Below are positions 1-7,586 of a DNA stretch of 9,479 nt, piece after piece (positions within the stretch are counted from its first letter, which is position 1; the number at the start of each line of letters is the position of its first letter). The stretch spans positions 1 to 9,479 of the forward strand of contig JAQTXY010000048.1 in assembly GCA_028688535.1 (NCBI GenBank). Direction: 5' to 3'. Below the pieces are notes generated by a model. It was not told the DNA's origin. It searched no databases and saw only the letters and a program-made list of their open reading frames with translations. Both the position numbers and the translations under genes were made by a program. The stretch is from Methanothrix sp. Its GTDB lineage: Archaea > Halobacteriota > Methanosarcinia > Methanotrichales > Methanotrichaceae.

Positions 1-1655
1 AACAGCTGGGTCTGGTGGAGACGGTCTATCCGGGTGCGATACATAGCAGATTCGAGCATTCTCTGGGAACCATGTACATGGCCGGACGGATGGCCGAGCA
101 CCTGGCCCTCTCTGGAGAAGAGATACGAAAAGTGCGCCTCGCCGGGCTCTTGCACGACCTGGGGCACTCGGCGCTCTCTCATGCGGTGGAGGGCGTTCTT
201 CGCCGAAACCCGGACATACAGCCCACCCTGTCCGGCAGGCGAGTCTCCAGACACGAAGAGTTCACCCGCCAGATCATAGCGGCTCATCCATTTGGAGAAG
301 AGGCTCTGCAGCTCGCAGAGAGGGATTTTGGCAACGCTGATGAACTATTTCAAGAGATCGCGGATATCGCTTCAGGAAAAAAGCCCCCTCTCGGCCAGAT
401 CATTGTAGGCGATCTGGATGCAGACAGAATCGACTTTCTTTTGCGCGATTCACATCATTCGGGCGTTTCTTTAGGTCTCGTAGATACCGACCAGATACTG
501 CAATCTCTGACCATCAGCAATGGTCGAATTGTGCTGGCGGGGGAAGGCGACTATCGGGCGGAGATGTCCCATACCGCAGCAGAGTCGATGCTAATTGCCC
601 GGTCCCATCACTACAATGCACTCATCTACCATCCAATGGTTCAGTCCATTCGGGCCATGCTTCTGGCGGCTTTGGAGCGCGCCTTAAGCCGGATGGATGC
701 CGATGAGGCCAAAAGCAGCATTGTCCTATTCTTTCAGGAGTATACGGACCCCGACCTTCTGGATTTCATCTGCCAGAGGGGGGATAACACATCTCACGAT
801 CTACTGGAGCGCATAAAATATGGCCGGGAATTGCCTCTGGCTGCCAGGTTTGATCACAGGTCTCTGTCGCCGGAGATCAGAATGGCCCTCTCTACGGTCT
901 CGCGGCATGGACACATGAGAAAGCTCTTCGAGGACGCCCTTGGCAAGAAATATGGGGCACTGGTCGATGTCACCGTGGGCAGCGGAGTGCCCAGGTCAAT
1001 GAGAACAGAGGCTAACGGATTTTTTTATGACGAGTCTGCTTTGGCTGCTGGCCTGGTAAAATCCTTGACCCGTCAGATTGCCATCTCCTTCTTCTCGGAC
1101 GATCAGCCAGAGATATCCTTAGAGGAGGTAAAAAGCCAGGCGCAGCGGCTCTTATCATTTATTCGCTCCGAGAGCTACCTTCCTATCGATGGAATGCTGC
1201 TGCTATTTTATGCTCTGCATCAGATGCTTTCCGAGACCTACGGCCAGAAGATACTTGTTCCTAGAATCCGAAACATAACCTGGCTCTACAAAACTGTGGC
1301 CAGGATAAAGGATCTGGGGCCGGCCGGACTCTCCAGCCTTTTTGATTATTCTTTTCACTGCGACTATGGTTTTCCTTACAGCGAGAAGCTATTCGAAGAC
1401 ATTCAGATCCTGGTGGCAGGCGGCATGATCTATCAGGACGAGCGGCACTATGAGCAGAATGGACGATGGCGGCAGCGATACGAGTACATGCTCACTGCCG
1501 AAGGCATAAAATATGCGGAACAGGTGGCCGGCTCTTACAGCAAAGAAGCAGAGGCACTGGCCAATCATCTTCGCCTGGATAAGCACACTATTCCTTATGA
1601 TGTGGTGAGTCTCTATCTTAAGAGATATACCGGATATGCAGGAAAAAAAGGGTAA
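1..1655 (+). CDS. HD-domain phosphohydrolase (dNTPase-like), 5' end outside window
   Basis: The frame is open to the left edge (codons from base 3 read QLGLVETVYPGA), so the GTG at 15 is not the start and the usual N-terminal part lies outside the window. Numbering residues from that GTG, the HD signature is visible: RFEHSLGT with H15, LLHDLGH with H47-D48, and GDLDADRIDFLLRD around 132-145, followed by HHSG. This arrangement is that of the COG1078/SAMHD1-like HD superfamily, metal-dependent enzymes many of which hydrolyse dNTPs to nucleosides and triphosphate in the cytoplasm. The exact substrate cannot be read from the sequence. Residues of about 420-500 resemble a winged-helix module (YGFPYSEKLFEDIQIL, then GGMI, then YMLTAEGIKYAE), so the protein looks like an HD domain plus a C-terminal DNA- or ligand-binding extension. 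It is convergent with the next gene and ends TAA at 1653-1655. Confidence 0.88.
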   Translation, partial: QLGLVETVYPGAIHSRFEHSLGTMYMAGRMAEHLALSGEEIRKVRLAGLLHDLGHSALSHAVEGVLRRNPDIQPTLSGRRVSRHEEFTRQIIAAHPFGEEALQLAERDFGNADELFQEIADIASGKKPPLGQIIVGDLDADRIDFLLRDSHHSGVSLGLVDTDQILQSLTISNGRIVLAGEGDYRAEMSHTAAESMLIARSHHYNALIYHPMVQSIRAMLLAALERALSRMDADEAKSSIVLFFQEYTDPDLLDFICQRGDNTSHDLLERIKYGRELPLAARFDHRSLSPEIRMALSTVSRHGHMRKLFEDALGKKYGALVDVTVGSGVPRSMRTEANGFFYDESALAAGLVKSLTRQIAISFFSDDQPEISLEEVKSQAQRLLSFIRSESYLPIDGMLLLFYALHQMLSETYGQKILVPRIRNITWLYKTVARIKDLGPAGLSSLFDYSFHCDYGFPYSEKLFEDIQILVAGGMIYQDERHYEQNGRWRQRYEYMLTAEGIKYAEQVAGSYSKEAEALANHLRLDKHTIPYDVVSLYLKRYTGYAGKKG

Positions 1656-1668
1656 TATTATATTCGTC

Positions 1669-1699
1669 TGGCAGGCGGCCCGTACTTTTTTGCCTGCCA
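1669..1699. terminator. Hairpin between convergent genes
   Basis: TGGCAGGC (1669-1676) and GCCTGCCA (1692-1699) form a perfect 8-bp stem with a 15-nt loop containing a T run. It sits in the 63-bp gap between the stop of the HD gene and the stop of the oppositely oriented secreted-protein gene, where a bidirectional terminator would be expected. No clear U tract follows the stem on either strand, so a terminator role is inference. Confidence 0.35.
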
Positions 1700-1718
1700 T
1701 CCGAAAAAAGAGCTGATC

Positions 1719-2189
1719 CTAATTCATCTGGTGCTGCTTGAAGGGAGACTGCTCATAAGTCTCGACCGGAGTGGATGGGGTCCATGCATCATTTAAGAAC
1801 TGATAGATGCTCTCGCCTGTCCAAGCTACCTTCTTATCCTTTCCAGCTGCACTGGCAGTATAAATAGGAGAGGAGGCTGCAGGTGAGGTGTAATTATCTT
1901 TCAGGAAATCATAAATGGCATAGTTGGAGCTGTTCAGGGTGGTGTTGTTGCGAGTCATGTTCCTCTGTACACCCGTGGCTTCGCTTGCCAGGGGAGCGAC
2001 GAAGGTGCTCGGCGTCCAGCTATCATTGAGGAAGGCGGCCATAGATGGTGTAGTCAGCAGTGCTGATTCAGCCGGTGACGGCATAGCAGCAAGTTCATCC
2101 TTTAAAACTGTCGAAGGAAGGGCTATAACAGCAGGCAATAGCCCACCAAGAGCTACCAGAGCAAATAGCACAAGTATAATATGTCTCAT
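1719..2189 (-). CDS. Small secreted repeat protein, unknown function
   Basis: I do not recognise this family. From the ATG at 2189 the 156-residue product begins with a clean signal peptide or anchor (MRHIILVLFALVALGGLLPA), followed by a low-complexity Ser/Thr/Ala/Pro-rich exported region. Three related motifs are visible: FLNDSWTPST, FLKDNYTSP and FLNDAWTPST, with NMT, NNT and NSS N-glycosylation sequons between the first two. The protein is probably exported and glycosylated at the cell surface. The frame is also open to an ATG at 2300, which overlaps the upstream phosphodiesterase stop as ATGA and would add 37 mostly polar residues. I prefer 2189 because it gives a standard signal peptide, but no good ribosome site sits close to it (GAGGG is about 14 nt upstream), so the longer, translationally coupled form is possible. 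It probably shares a transcript with the phosphodiesterase. Confidence 0.6.
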   Translation of the reverse strand: MRHIILVLFALVALGGLLPAVIALPSTVLKDELAAMPSPAESALLTTPSMAAFLNDSWTPSTFVAPLASEATGVQRNMTRNNTTLNSSNYAIYDFLKDNYTSPAASSPIYTASAAGKDKKVAWTGESIYQFLNDAWTPSTPVETYEQSPFKQHQMN

Positions 2190-2296
2190 GGGGTTTGCAT
2201 TATCCCTCAGGTATCCATAAAGCTTTCCGTCGGTAAGGCCCGTCTCGGGCAATGAAATAAATGAAAATGGATAATATTTTTTAAGCGCCTGCCTTT

Positions 2297-3235
2297 TCAT
2301 TTATATAGGATCTTCAGCTCGGTCGTGGTCGCCTCCGGGTGCTCTATCAGGTATGCGGCCACATCTTTGCAGTGCACCAGCCGGCAGTTGATGCAGCTCC
2401 AAAACCTCTTTCCCTTCTTGGTTCTCACATACTTGCCAAGCTCTTCATCCTTGCAGGGGTATAATGGGCAGAAGCAGTGCGTGCAGTCCTGATCAGTGAA
2501 ATGATGGCATGGATAATACGGGCAATTCTCTTTTCCAGTAGCCTGCGCCGGCAGGTCGGCTACCTCCCGGATCAGGCAGGGGTCATCGGTCACCAGTCCA
2601 TCAGCCCCCAGCCGGAGCAGCCAGCTCGCCTCTTCTTTGCTATTGACGGTCCAGGGAAAGACCGCGATTGCCCGCTGATGAGCTTCTTTGATGAGTCTGG
2701 CATTGACTCGCTTTGGAAAAATGGCCGTCGCTTTTGCCATAATGGCCAATTGAACGGGATTTATGGGAAGTGATGAGATGATGATACCCGTCTTCAGATC
2801 TGAAATGTCAGATAGCTCGAGCAGGCTGTTATGATAAAATGAGGTCACAATGCTTCTTTGGCTGGGTAGAGCTTCGGCCATCAGCCCTTCCAGTCCTTCT
2901 TCCTTCATTTCCACCACCAGACCAAGGCCAAGCTCCTCGGTCAGAATGATGGCCTCCTTTAGTGTTGCGATTCTCTGGGTCTCCAAAGGCCTGCCGGCTT
3001 TATCTTTTACATAGAGGGCTTTTAGCTCCTCCAGGCTGAGATCTTCAACCAGGCCGCTGCCATTGGTGGTCCTATCCACCCTTTCATCATGCATCAAGAC
3101 CAGCTCGCCGTCGCGAGAAAGCCTTACATCCAGCTCGACATAGTCTGCTTTGCACAAAGCGGCAGCCCTGATGCTCTTCAGTGTATTCTCCGCGCCGCTG
3201 GCGGCAGCTCCCCGGTGACCTATAACTAAAGCCAT
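2297..3235 (-). CDS. Glycerophosphodiester phosphodiesterase fused to a Cys-rich domain
   Basis: Residues 1-225 are a GDPD-type TIM barrel. They show IGHRGA with H7-R8, AENT at 15-18, VELDVRLSRDGELVLMHD with E34, D36 and H49-D50, VVEMK at 107-111, the late PWTVNS strand and GADGLVTDDP near the end. H7 and H49 match the catalytic histidines. The family hydrolyses glycerophosphodiesters to glycerol phosphate plus an alcohol, with a divalent metal, so a role in lipid or polyol-phosphate turnover is likely. Residues 238-300 form a separate domain with nine cysteines (238, 243, 251, 254, 256, 261, 281, 284, 289) in a CPYYPCHHF...CTHCFCPLYPC...CINC pattern, matching the small cysteine-rich domain family PF04071, a probable metal binder. 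There is no signal peptide, so it is cytoplasmic. No strong ribosome site precedes the ATG at 3235, and a TATA-like box about 20-30 nt upstream suggests leaderless translation. Confidence 0.9.
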   Translation of the reverse strand: MALVIGHRGAAASGAENTLKSIRAAALCKADYVELDVRLSRDGELVLMHDERVDRTTNGSGLVEDLSLEELKALYVKDKAGRPLETQRIATLKEAIILTEELGLGLVVEMKEEGLEGLMAEALPSQRSIVTSFYHNSLLELSDISDLKTGIIISSLPINPVQLAIMAKATAIFPKRVNARLIKEAHQRAIAVFPWTVNSKEEASWLLRLGADGLVTDDPCLIREVADLPAQATGKENCPYYPCHHFTDQDCTHCFCPLYPCKDEELGKYVRTKKGKRFWSCINCRLVHCKDVAAYLIEHPEATTTELKILYK

Positions 3236-3253
3236 CGACTCTTAAACGGCTGC

Positions 3254-3263
3254 AAAATATATC
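3254..3263. promoter_or_regulatory. Candidate TATA box in divergent promoter region
   Basis: The 85-bp gap between the divergent phosphodiesterase and SepCysS genes contains AAAATATATC, a TATA-box-like run that reads acceptably on both strands. On the plus strand it would place a start near 3285, leaving a short leader with the SepCysS ribosome site. On the minus strand it would place a start near the phosphodiesterase ATG. A second weaker candidate (GATTATAC) is near 3289-3296. This is a pattern match only. Confidence 0.35.
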
Positions 3264-3309
3264 ACTTTTTGCATAAAGCTGGCAAAGGATTATACTTGCG
3301 GAGAGACAA

Positions 3310-3316
3310 GGGTGGA
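3310..3316 (+). promoter_or_regulatory. Ribosome binding site of SepCysS
   Basis: GGGTGG lies 5 nt before the ATG at 3321. It matches the archaeal GGTG-type Shine-Dalgarno and fixes this start, which agrees with the family N-terminus. Confidence 0.6.
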
Positions 3317-3320
3317 TTGA

Positions 3321-4466
<1,146 letters not shown>

Positions 4467-4533
4467 ATAGAAGAGAAATATGTAAGATATAGCAGCAGCT
4501 TTATTATTGTAGGACAAAAGAGTAGACTGATAT

Positions 4534-4539
4534 GGAGGG
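4534..4539 (+). promoter_or_regulatory. Displaced Shine-Dalgarno before the TPR gene
   Basis: GGAGGG is the only good ribosome-site match upstream of the TPR gene, but it lies 19 nt before the ATG at 4559, farther than normal. It instead sits inside a tiny ATG-GAG-GGA-TAG frame starting at 4532. Either the spacing is tolerated or initiation uses another mechanism; no alternative in-frame ATG, GTG or TTG exists between them. Confidence 0.3.
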
Positions 4540-4558
4540 ATAGATTACGAATTGCGTT

Positions 4559-5041
4559 ATGCAAAACTTCTCCTTAAGCCTTGTCATCTTGGCACTGATT
4601 TGCACCTTAATGGTGCCTGTCTGCGCCGGAGCAAATGAAACTTCTACAGATTGGTTCGTGAAGGGTCTCGATCTTTATAACCAGGATAAAATCGAAGAAT
4701 CACTGCAGGCTTATAATAGGGCTCTCGAACTGGACCCAAATGACTACGAGGCCTGGAACAATAAAGGAATTGACGAGGGTCTTTTGGGAAAGTATGACGA
4801 TGCATTGGTGTCTTTTGGGAATGCAGTGGCCATCAATGAGTCTTATGCCGAGGCCTGGTACAATATGGGAGTGATTTACGATTTTAAGGAATATTACGGA
4901 TCTGCCGTCCAGGCATACAAGAGAGCCACCCAGATCAATCCCTCCTATCAAAAGGCCCTGGTGAGGAGAAATGCAGACACTGATGTCGTAATGGCCCGTT
5001 CTCTCTCCTGCGCCTGTAGTGATCCGATAATCTTGGTCTAG
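4559..5041 (+). CDS. Secreted tetratricopeptide repeat protein
   Basis: The 160-residue product starts with a signal peptide (hydrophobic residues 4-19, then VCAGANE), so it is probably exported. Three TPR units follow: about 30-60 (DWFVKGLDLYNQDKIEESL, then YNRALELDPND), 63-95 (AWNNKG, then YDDALVSFGNAVAIN) and 97-130 (AWYNMGVIYDFKEYYGSAV, then YKRATQINPSY). Such repeats form helical solenoids that bind other proteins; the partner is unknown. Repeats of this NKG type are often found in long arrays in methanogen genomes, so a protein of only three units is short. The tail after residue 131 is not TPR-like and ends with a short cysteine-bearing stretch (SCACSDP); the other two frames contain early stops there, so I see no hidden continuation. 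The gene starts 92 nt after SepCysS, separately promoted or read through, and ends 10 nt from the convergent next gene. Confidence 0.85.
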   Translation: MQNFSLSLVILALICTLMVPVCAGANETSTDWFVKGLDLYNQDKIEESLQAYNRALELDPNDYEAWNNKGIDEGLLGKYDDALVSFGNAVAINESYAEAWYNMGVIYDFKEYYGSAVQAYKRATQINPSYQKALVRRNADTDVVMARSLSCACSDPIILV

Positions 5042-5051
5042 AAATAATTTT

Positions 5052-5720
5052 TTACAGGCCGCTCATTCCTATCGGTATCTGGCTGATATCTCCTACTCCG
5101 GTCAAGATTCTGTCCGCATCCTCGCGCACATCATGGTACTTCGATTTTTCCGATGATGCCGGCGGCAGGATTTCTTTCACCTTTTGCATGGTGGCATTTG
5201 TCTCCGGGCTGGAAGCTGAGGCCACGCTTGGAGTGACTTCTCGCGCAGGAGTGTAGCTGGATATATCGGGATTAATGGGCATGGCTTCAAAATCAGATTT
5301 CAATGAGACTTTTCCATTGCTTACCTGCAAAATGCTCCCTTTGATCAATCCGCTGGTTTCATCATAGGTGCCCTTCAGCTGGCCGGAAAACTGTACTGCG
5401 TTCTTGAGGAAGGTCATGACCAGGTCGATCCTATCCTCTTGCACAGAACCGACGACAATCCCGTTCCAGGCCTGACCGCTATTCGGTTCGTACTTGGCCT
5501 GTCCATAAAGGTCACTTCCTTCCTGGTTGAGGACCATGATCACGGGGTCCTTCTCAATTCCTGTAACAGACCAGATGAAGCTCAGGTTAGGCTCGTAGCT
5601 GGCTATGCTTTCGTTGAAGAAAGCGGTTTCATTGCTCGAATCATTTAATAGCTGCCCTGCAGACGGGCAGACAGTAATGATGATTATAAGCAGTAAGAAA
5701 ATTATCACGGGTTTCTTCAT
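5052..5720 (-). CDS. Secreted protein, paralogue of the 6640-7560 gene, unknown function
   Basis: I do not recognise the family. The 222-residue product starts at ATG 5720 (GGAG 9 nt upstream; an adjacent TTG at 5723 is the longer alternative) with a strong signal peptide (KKPVIIFLLLIIIITVCPS). The mature part opens with a short Asn/Ser-rich linker, then a core of about 115 residues from PNLSFIWSVTGIEKDPV to DISSYTPA, with the distinctive MVLNQEGSDLYGQAKYEP and AWN. This core is shared almost motif by motif with the gene at 6640-7560. A Ser/Pro/Thr linker leads to a conserved tail, KYHDVREDADRILTGVG followed by DISQIPI. The core resembles a small beta-rich domain, but this is a guess. It is probably surface-exposed in the archaeal envelope. 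The 10-nt gap to the convergent TPR gene leaves little room for a terminator beyond an AT-rich run. Confidence 0.8.
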   Translation of the reverse strand: MKKPVIIFLLLIIIITVCPSAGQLLNDSSNETAFFNESIASYEPNLSFIWSVTGIEKDPVIMVLNQEGSDLYGQAKYEPNSGQAWNGIVVGSVQEDRIDLVMTFLKNAVQFSGQLKGTYDETSGLIKGSILQVSNGKVSLKSDFEAMPINPDISSYTPAREVTPSVASASSPETNATMQKVKEILPPASSEKSKYHDVREDADRILTGVGDISQIPIGMSGL

Positions 5721-5757
5721 CAATCATGTCTCCAATTCTTTCGCCATCATTTATAAC

Positions 5758-5784
5758 TTTCAACGATATGCTATTCGTCATTTG
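5758..5784 (-). promoter_or_regulatory. Shared upstream element, copy 1
   Basis: This 27-nt stretch upstream of the 5052-5720 gene matches 24 of 27 positions of 7587-7613 upstream of its paralogue. On the minus strand it begins CAAATGACGAA and ends TCGTTGAAA. It lies 37 nt before the ATG and just downstream of a TATA-like TTTTATAG (minus strand, 5786-5793). It may be a regulator site, a leader element, or simply residual homology from the duplication. Confidence 0.5.
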
Positions 5785-5785
5785 A

Positions 5786-5793
5786 CTATAAAA
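5786..5793 (-). promoter_or_regulatory. Candidate TATA box of the 5052-5720 gene
   Basis: On the minus strand this reads TTTTATAG, within GAGTTTTTATAGTC. A start about 27 nt downstream (near 5763) would leave a leader of about 40 nt carrying GGAG. A second candidate, TTATAAAT near 5747-5754, would give an almost leaderless transcript. Pattern match only. Confidence 0.35.
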
Positions 5794-5797
5794 ACTC

Positions 5798-6171
5798 TCG
5801 GACCACTCCAATTAAACCATTTGAATTTAAATGGCCTTCTTTAGAAATGGTCGAGTAATGACCAGTTGGAACGAAATAGACCTAAGAATCGATACCAAAT
5901 TCTAACATGGATCTAAAATCTATAAATCTATTTTTTTAGTTATGGTGCAATCAAAAATTAGTGATTCGCTAGGAGCTGTAGGAAATGCAGGTTATCGCCC
6001 CTGAAAATGGTACTAATTGAGCTAATCCATTTCTAATTCTAAGTTGGATGTGCGTGCCATTTATTCTCGATTTAAGCATATAGTTATTAATAAAAAATAA
6101 AATTTTTATTTGGACAATGATTGATCTCGCTTATGTATTGTTGCTTAATGATAATAATCCGTTTTTCGTGA
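5798..6171. other. AT-rich gene-free stretch
   Basis: I see no supportable gene in these 374 bases. They contain an 18-bp near-palindrome, CCATTT-GAATTT-AAATGG (5817-5834), a TATA-like CTATAAATC near 5918-5926 followed by a 20-codon frame from ATG 5942 without a ribosome site, and very AT-rich runs near 6080-6110. A small RNA starting near 5945 is possible but unsupported. Plus-strand open frames beginning at 6117 run opposite the better 6172-6381 gene. Confidence 0.4.
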
Positions 6172-6381
6172 TTATGATATGCATGTTTCTCCAATGGCAA
6201 TTGCAGCCTTCTCTTCTTCTTCGGTTAGCTGCTTCCACCATAACAAAGTCGCACTTGAATTTTTTTTCCGCTCTTCTTTTAACCATTCTATTGGTGATTT
6301 GTGAATCACAGAGTTGGCAAAGCTAATCCCATTAAGTGGGGATTTGTACCCAATAGCAATAAAGTAAGTTCTCTTATCCAT
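6172..6381 (-). CDS. Small hypothetical protein, 69 residues
   Basis: I do not recognise this protein with certainty. From the ATG at 6381 it reads MDKRTYFIAIGYKSPLNG, then SFANSVIHKSPIEWLKEERK, then SSATLLWWKQLTEEEEKAA. The sequence has the balanced composition of a real folded protein: a hydrophobic N-terminal strand, a charged helix (EWLKEERKKN), a WW-containing strand, and an acidic helix. No signal peptide or membrane segment is seen, so it should be cytoplasmic. AAGGT lies 9 nt upstream and a TATATAAT box about 59 nt upstream, both placed correctly. The frame stays open for a further 27 AT-rich codons upstream (to 6462), which I exclude because they run through the promoter. It stands alone in an AT-rich gap between the two secreted paralogues, which suits an acquired or mobile-element gene. 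Confidence 0.6.
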   Translation of the reverse strand: MDKRTYFIAIGYKSPLNGISFANSVIHKSPIEWLKEERKKNSSATLLWWKQLTEEEEKAAIAIGETCIS

Positions 6382-6436
6382 ACATATTATACCTTCGCTT
6401 ATGATATTTAAGGATAATTCAAAATGTTTAAAAATA

Positions 6437-6444
6437 ATTATATA
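6437..6444 (-). promoter_or_regulatory. Candidate TATA box of the 69-residue gene
   Basis: On the minus strand this reads TATATAAT, within CTATATAATTATTTTT. A transcript start about 27 nt downstream would leave a leader of about 30 nt containing AAGGT before the ATG at 6381. Just upstream on the same strand is a GC-rich island (about 6449-6483) that contrasts with the surrounding AT-rich DNA. Confidence 0.4.
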
Positions 6445-6565
6445 GTTAAACGGCGGTGGCACACCCGCGCAGCAAGCCGCAAGGTATTCATTTTAAAATA
6501 AATACTAGAATTTGAGGTAGAGTGTAGAAATATAGGGTTATGCGGCCGTGGAAGCAAAAATAATT

Positions 6566-6608
6566 GAGCAAAAGGATAAAAGAAATCGCGCGCCGAAATT
6601 CCCGGCGC
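6566..6608 (-). terminator. Hairpin plus T-rich tract after the 6640-7560 gene
   Basis: GCGCCG (6590-6595) and CGGCGC (6603-6608) form a 6-bp all-GC stem with a 7-nt loop. On the minus strand the stem is followed within a few bases by a T-rich tract (TTTCTTTTATCCTTTT). It starts about 30 nt after the stop of the minus-strand gene at 6640, the right place and orientation for a terminator. Confidence 0.55.
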
Positions 6609-6639
6609 ATGAAATCGCTCTGATTTAACTTCCGTTCAT

Positions 6640-7560
6640 TTAGATGGGTATCCCGCTGATGTCTCCGACCCCGGTCTGGACTTTATCTGCGTACTGGTGA
6701 ATGTCAACGAACCTTGATTTAGAATTGTCCGTTACAATGATTTTCCCTGTCATTGAAGAAGTAATCTTTGAGTAGTAATCAAAGGTTCCGGCCTGTGAGA
6801 AAGTATATTGATATTGCCCCCCTGGTGCAATAATTCCGGAATCAAACGCAGCATTTGTGGCCGCAACTTCTTGGTCCTTTGAACCACGATTTATCCATGT
6901 GACCGTTGTTCCTAATCCAATAGTGATAGGATTTGGCAGGAAGGATGATTCCGTTATTTCGATAGAATTCAGGATTTCAGGGGCAGGAGTTGTGCTTGCA
7001 GTCTGCTGTGTAGCAGGAGTTGTTGTCTCAACCTTGGGCTCCTCGATGATAGCAGGGGAGTAACTGGAGACCTCCGGGCTGACCCACAAGGCGCTGAAGT
7101 TGCCGCTGCCGATCTTCTTTCCTCCGCTGATCTGGGTAAAGCTGCCTGCGATGGTATCATCGGCATATATTCCGGTCATCTTAGTGGTGACAAGTTCTTT
7201 GTCCTTCTGAGCGGTCAATGTCAGAGTTACCTCATTTTCTGTGATGGAACCAAGGACGTCCGCATTCCAGGCCTTTCCACCTTCCGGCTCGTACTTGGCT
7301 TGGCCGTACAGCTCGCTTCCTTCCTGATTTAGGACCATGGTAATGGGGTCAATCTCAATGCCTGTAAAAGACCAGATGTAGTTGAGATTGGGCCCTGCGG
7401 CAGTAATTGTGGCATTGACATCGGCCGTGTCGTTCGACGGTATAATCTCATTTGTCGAGCCGGTCTCAGAAATGCTCGTATTGTTGTCGGTCTGGCCCAA
7501 AGATAGGCCGGTGAAGAGGGATACAAGCAGTAGTGATAGAATTATGCTTCTTTTAATCAA
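6640..7560 (-). CDS. Secreted paralogue with an added degenerate cupredoxin domain
   Basis: The start is the TTG at 7560: GGAGG (7568-7572) lies 7 nt upstream and the signal peptide then begins IKRSIILSLLLVSLFTG, matching the paralogue. The frame is open to ATG 7587, but that would put GGAGG inside the gene. The 306-residue product has a Thr/Asn-rich linker with several sequons, then the core shared with the 5052-5720 protein (PNLNYIWSFTGIEIDPITMV, then LNQEGSELYGQAKYEP). After a Thr/Pro-rich linker comes a domain of about 85 residues (SIEITESSFLPNPITI, then GTTVTWINRG, PGGQYQYTFSQAGTFDYY, MTGKIIV) with a plastocyanin-like cupredoxin outline. The usual copper ligands are mostly gone: Q replaces the first His, and FDYYSKITSSMTG replaces the usual YYC-IHPxMxG. 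The shared tail ADKVQTGVGDISGIPI ends the protein. It is probably surface-located; the function is unknown. Confidence 0.82.
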   Translation of the reverse strand: MIKRSIILSLLLVSLFTGLSLGQTDNNTSISETGSTNEIIPSNDTADVNATITAAGPNLNYIWSFTGIEIDPITMVLNQEGSELYGQAKYEPEGGKAWNADVLGSITENEVTLTLTAQKDKELVTTKMTGIYADDTIAGSFTQISGGKKIGSGNFSALWVSPEVSSYSPAIIEEPKVETTTPATQQTASTTPAPEILNSIEITESSFLPNPITIGLGTTVTWINRGSKDQEVAATNAAFDSGIIAPGGQYQYTFSQAGTFDYYSKITSSMTGKIIVTDNSKSRFVDIHQYADKVQTGVGDISGIPI

Positions 7561-7567
7561 TAATATG

Positions 7568-7572
7568 CCTCC
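7568..7572 (-). promoter_or_regulatory. Shine-Dalgarno that sets a TTG start
   Basis: On the minus strand this reads GGAGG, 7 nt before the TTG at 7560. It lies inside the longer open frame from ATG 7587, so it decides in favour of the shorter protein. Confidence 0.65.
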
Positions 7573-7586
7573 GATATATTTCAACA

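Noticed and set aside
4950..5041. Frameshift truncating a longer TPR protein
   Set aside because: The two alternative frames hit stops within a few codons and show no further TPR motif, so the short tail appears genuine.
5942..6004. 20-codon frame after a TATA-like box as a small peptide gene
   Set aside because: There is no ribosome site, the spacing to the TATA-like box is wrong for a leaderless transcript, and the peptide is too short to judge.
6117..6326. Plus-strand open frame with hydrophobic N-terminus
   Set aside because: It overlaps the better-supported minus-strand 69-residue gene, has no ribosome site, and its composition follows from the antisense of that gene.
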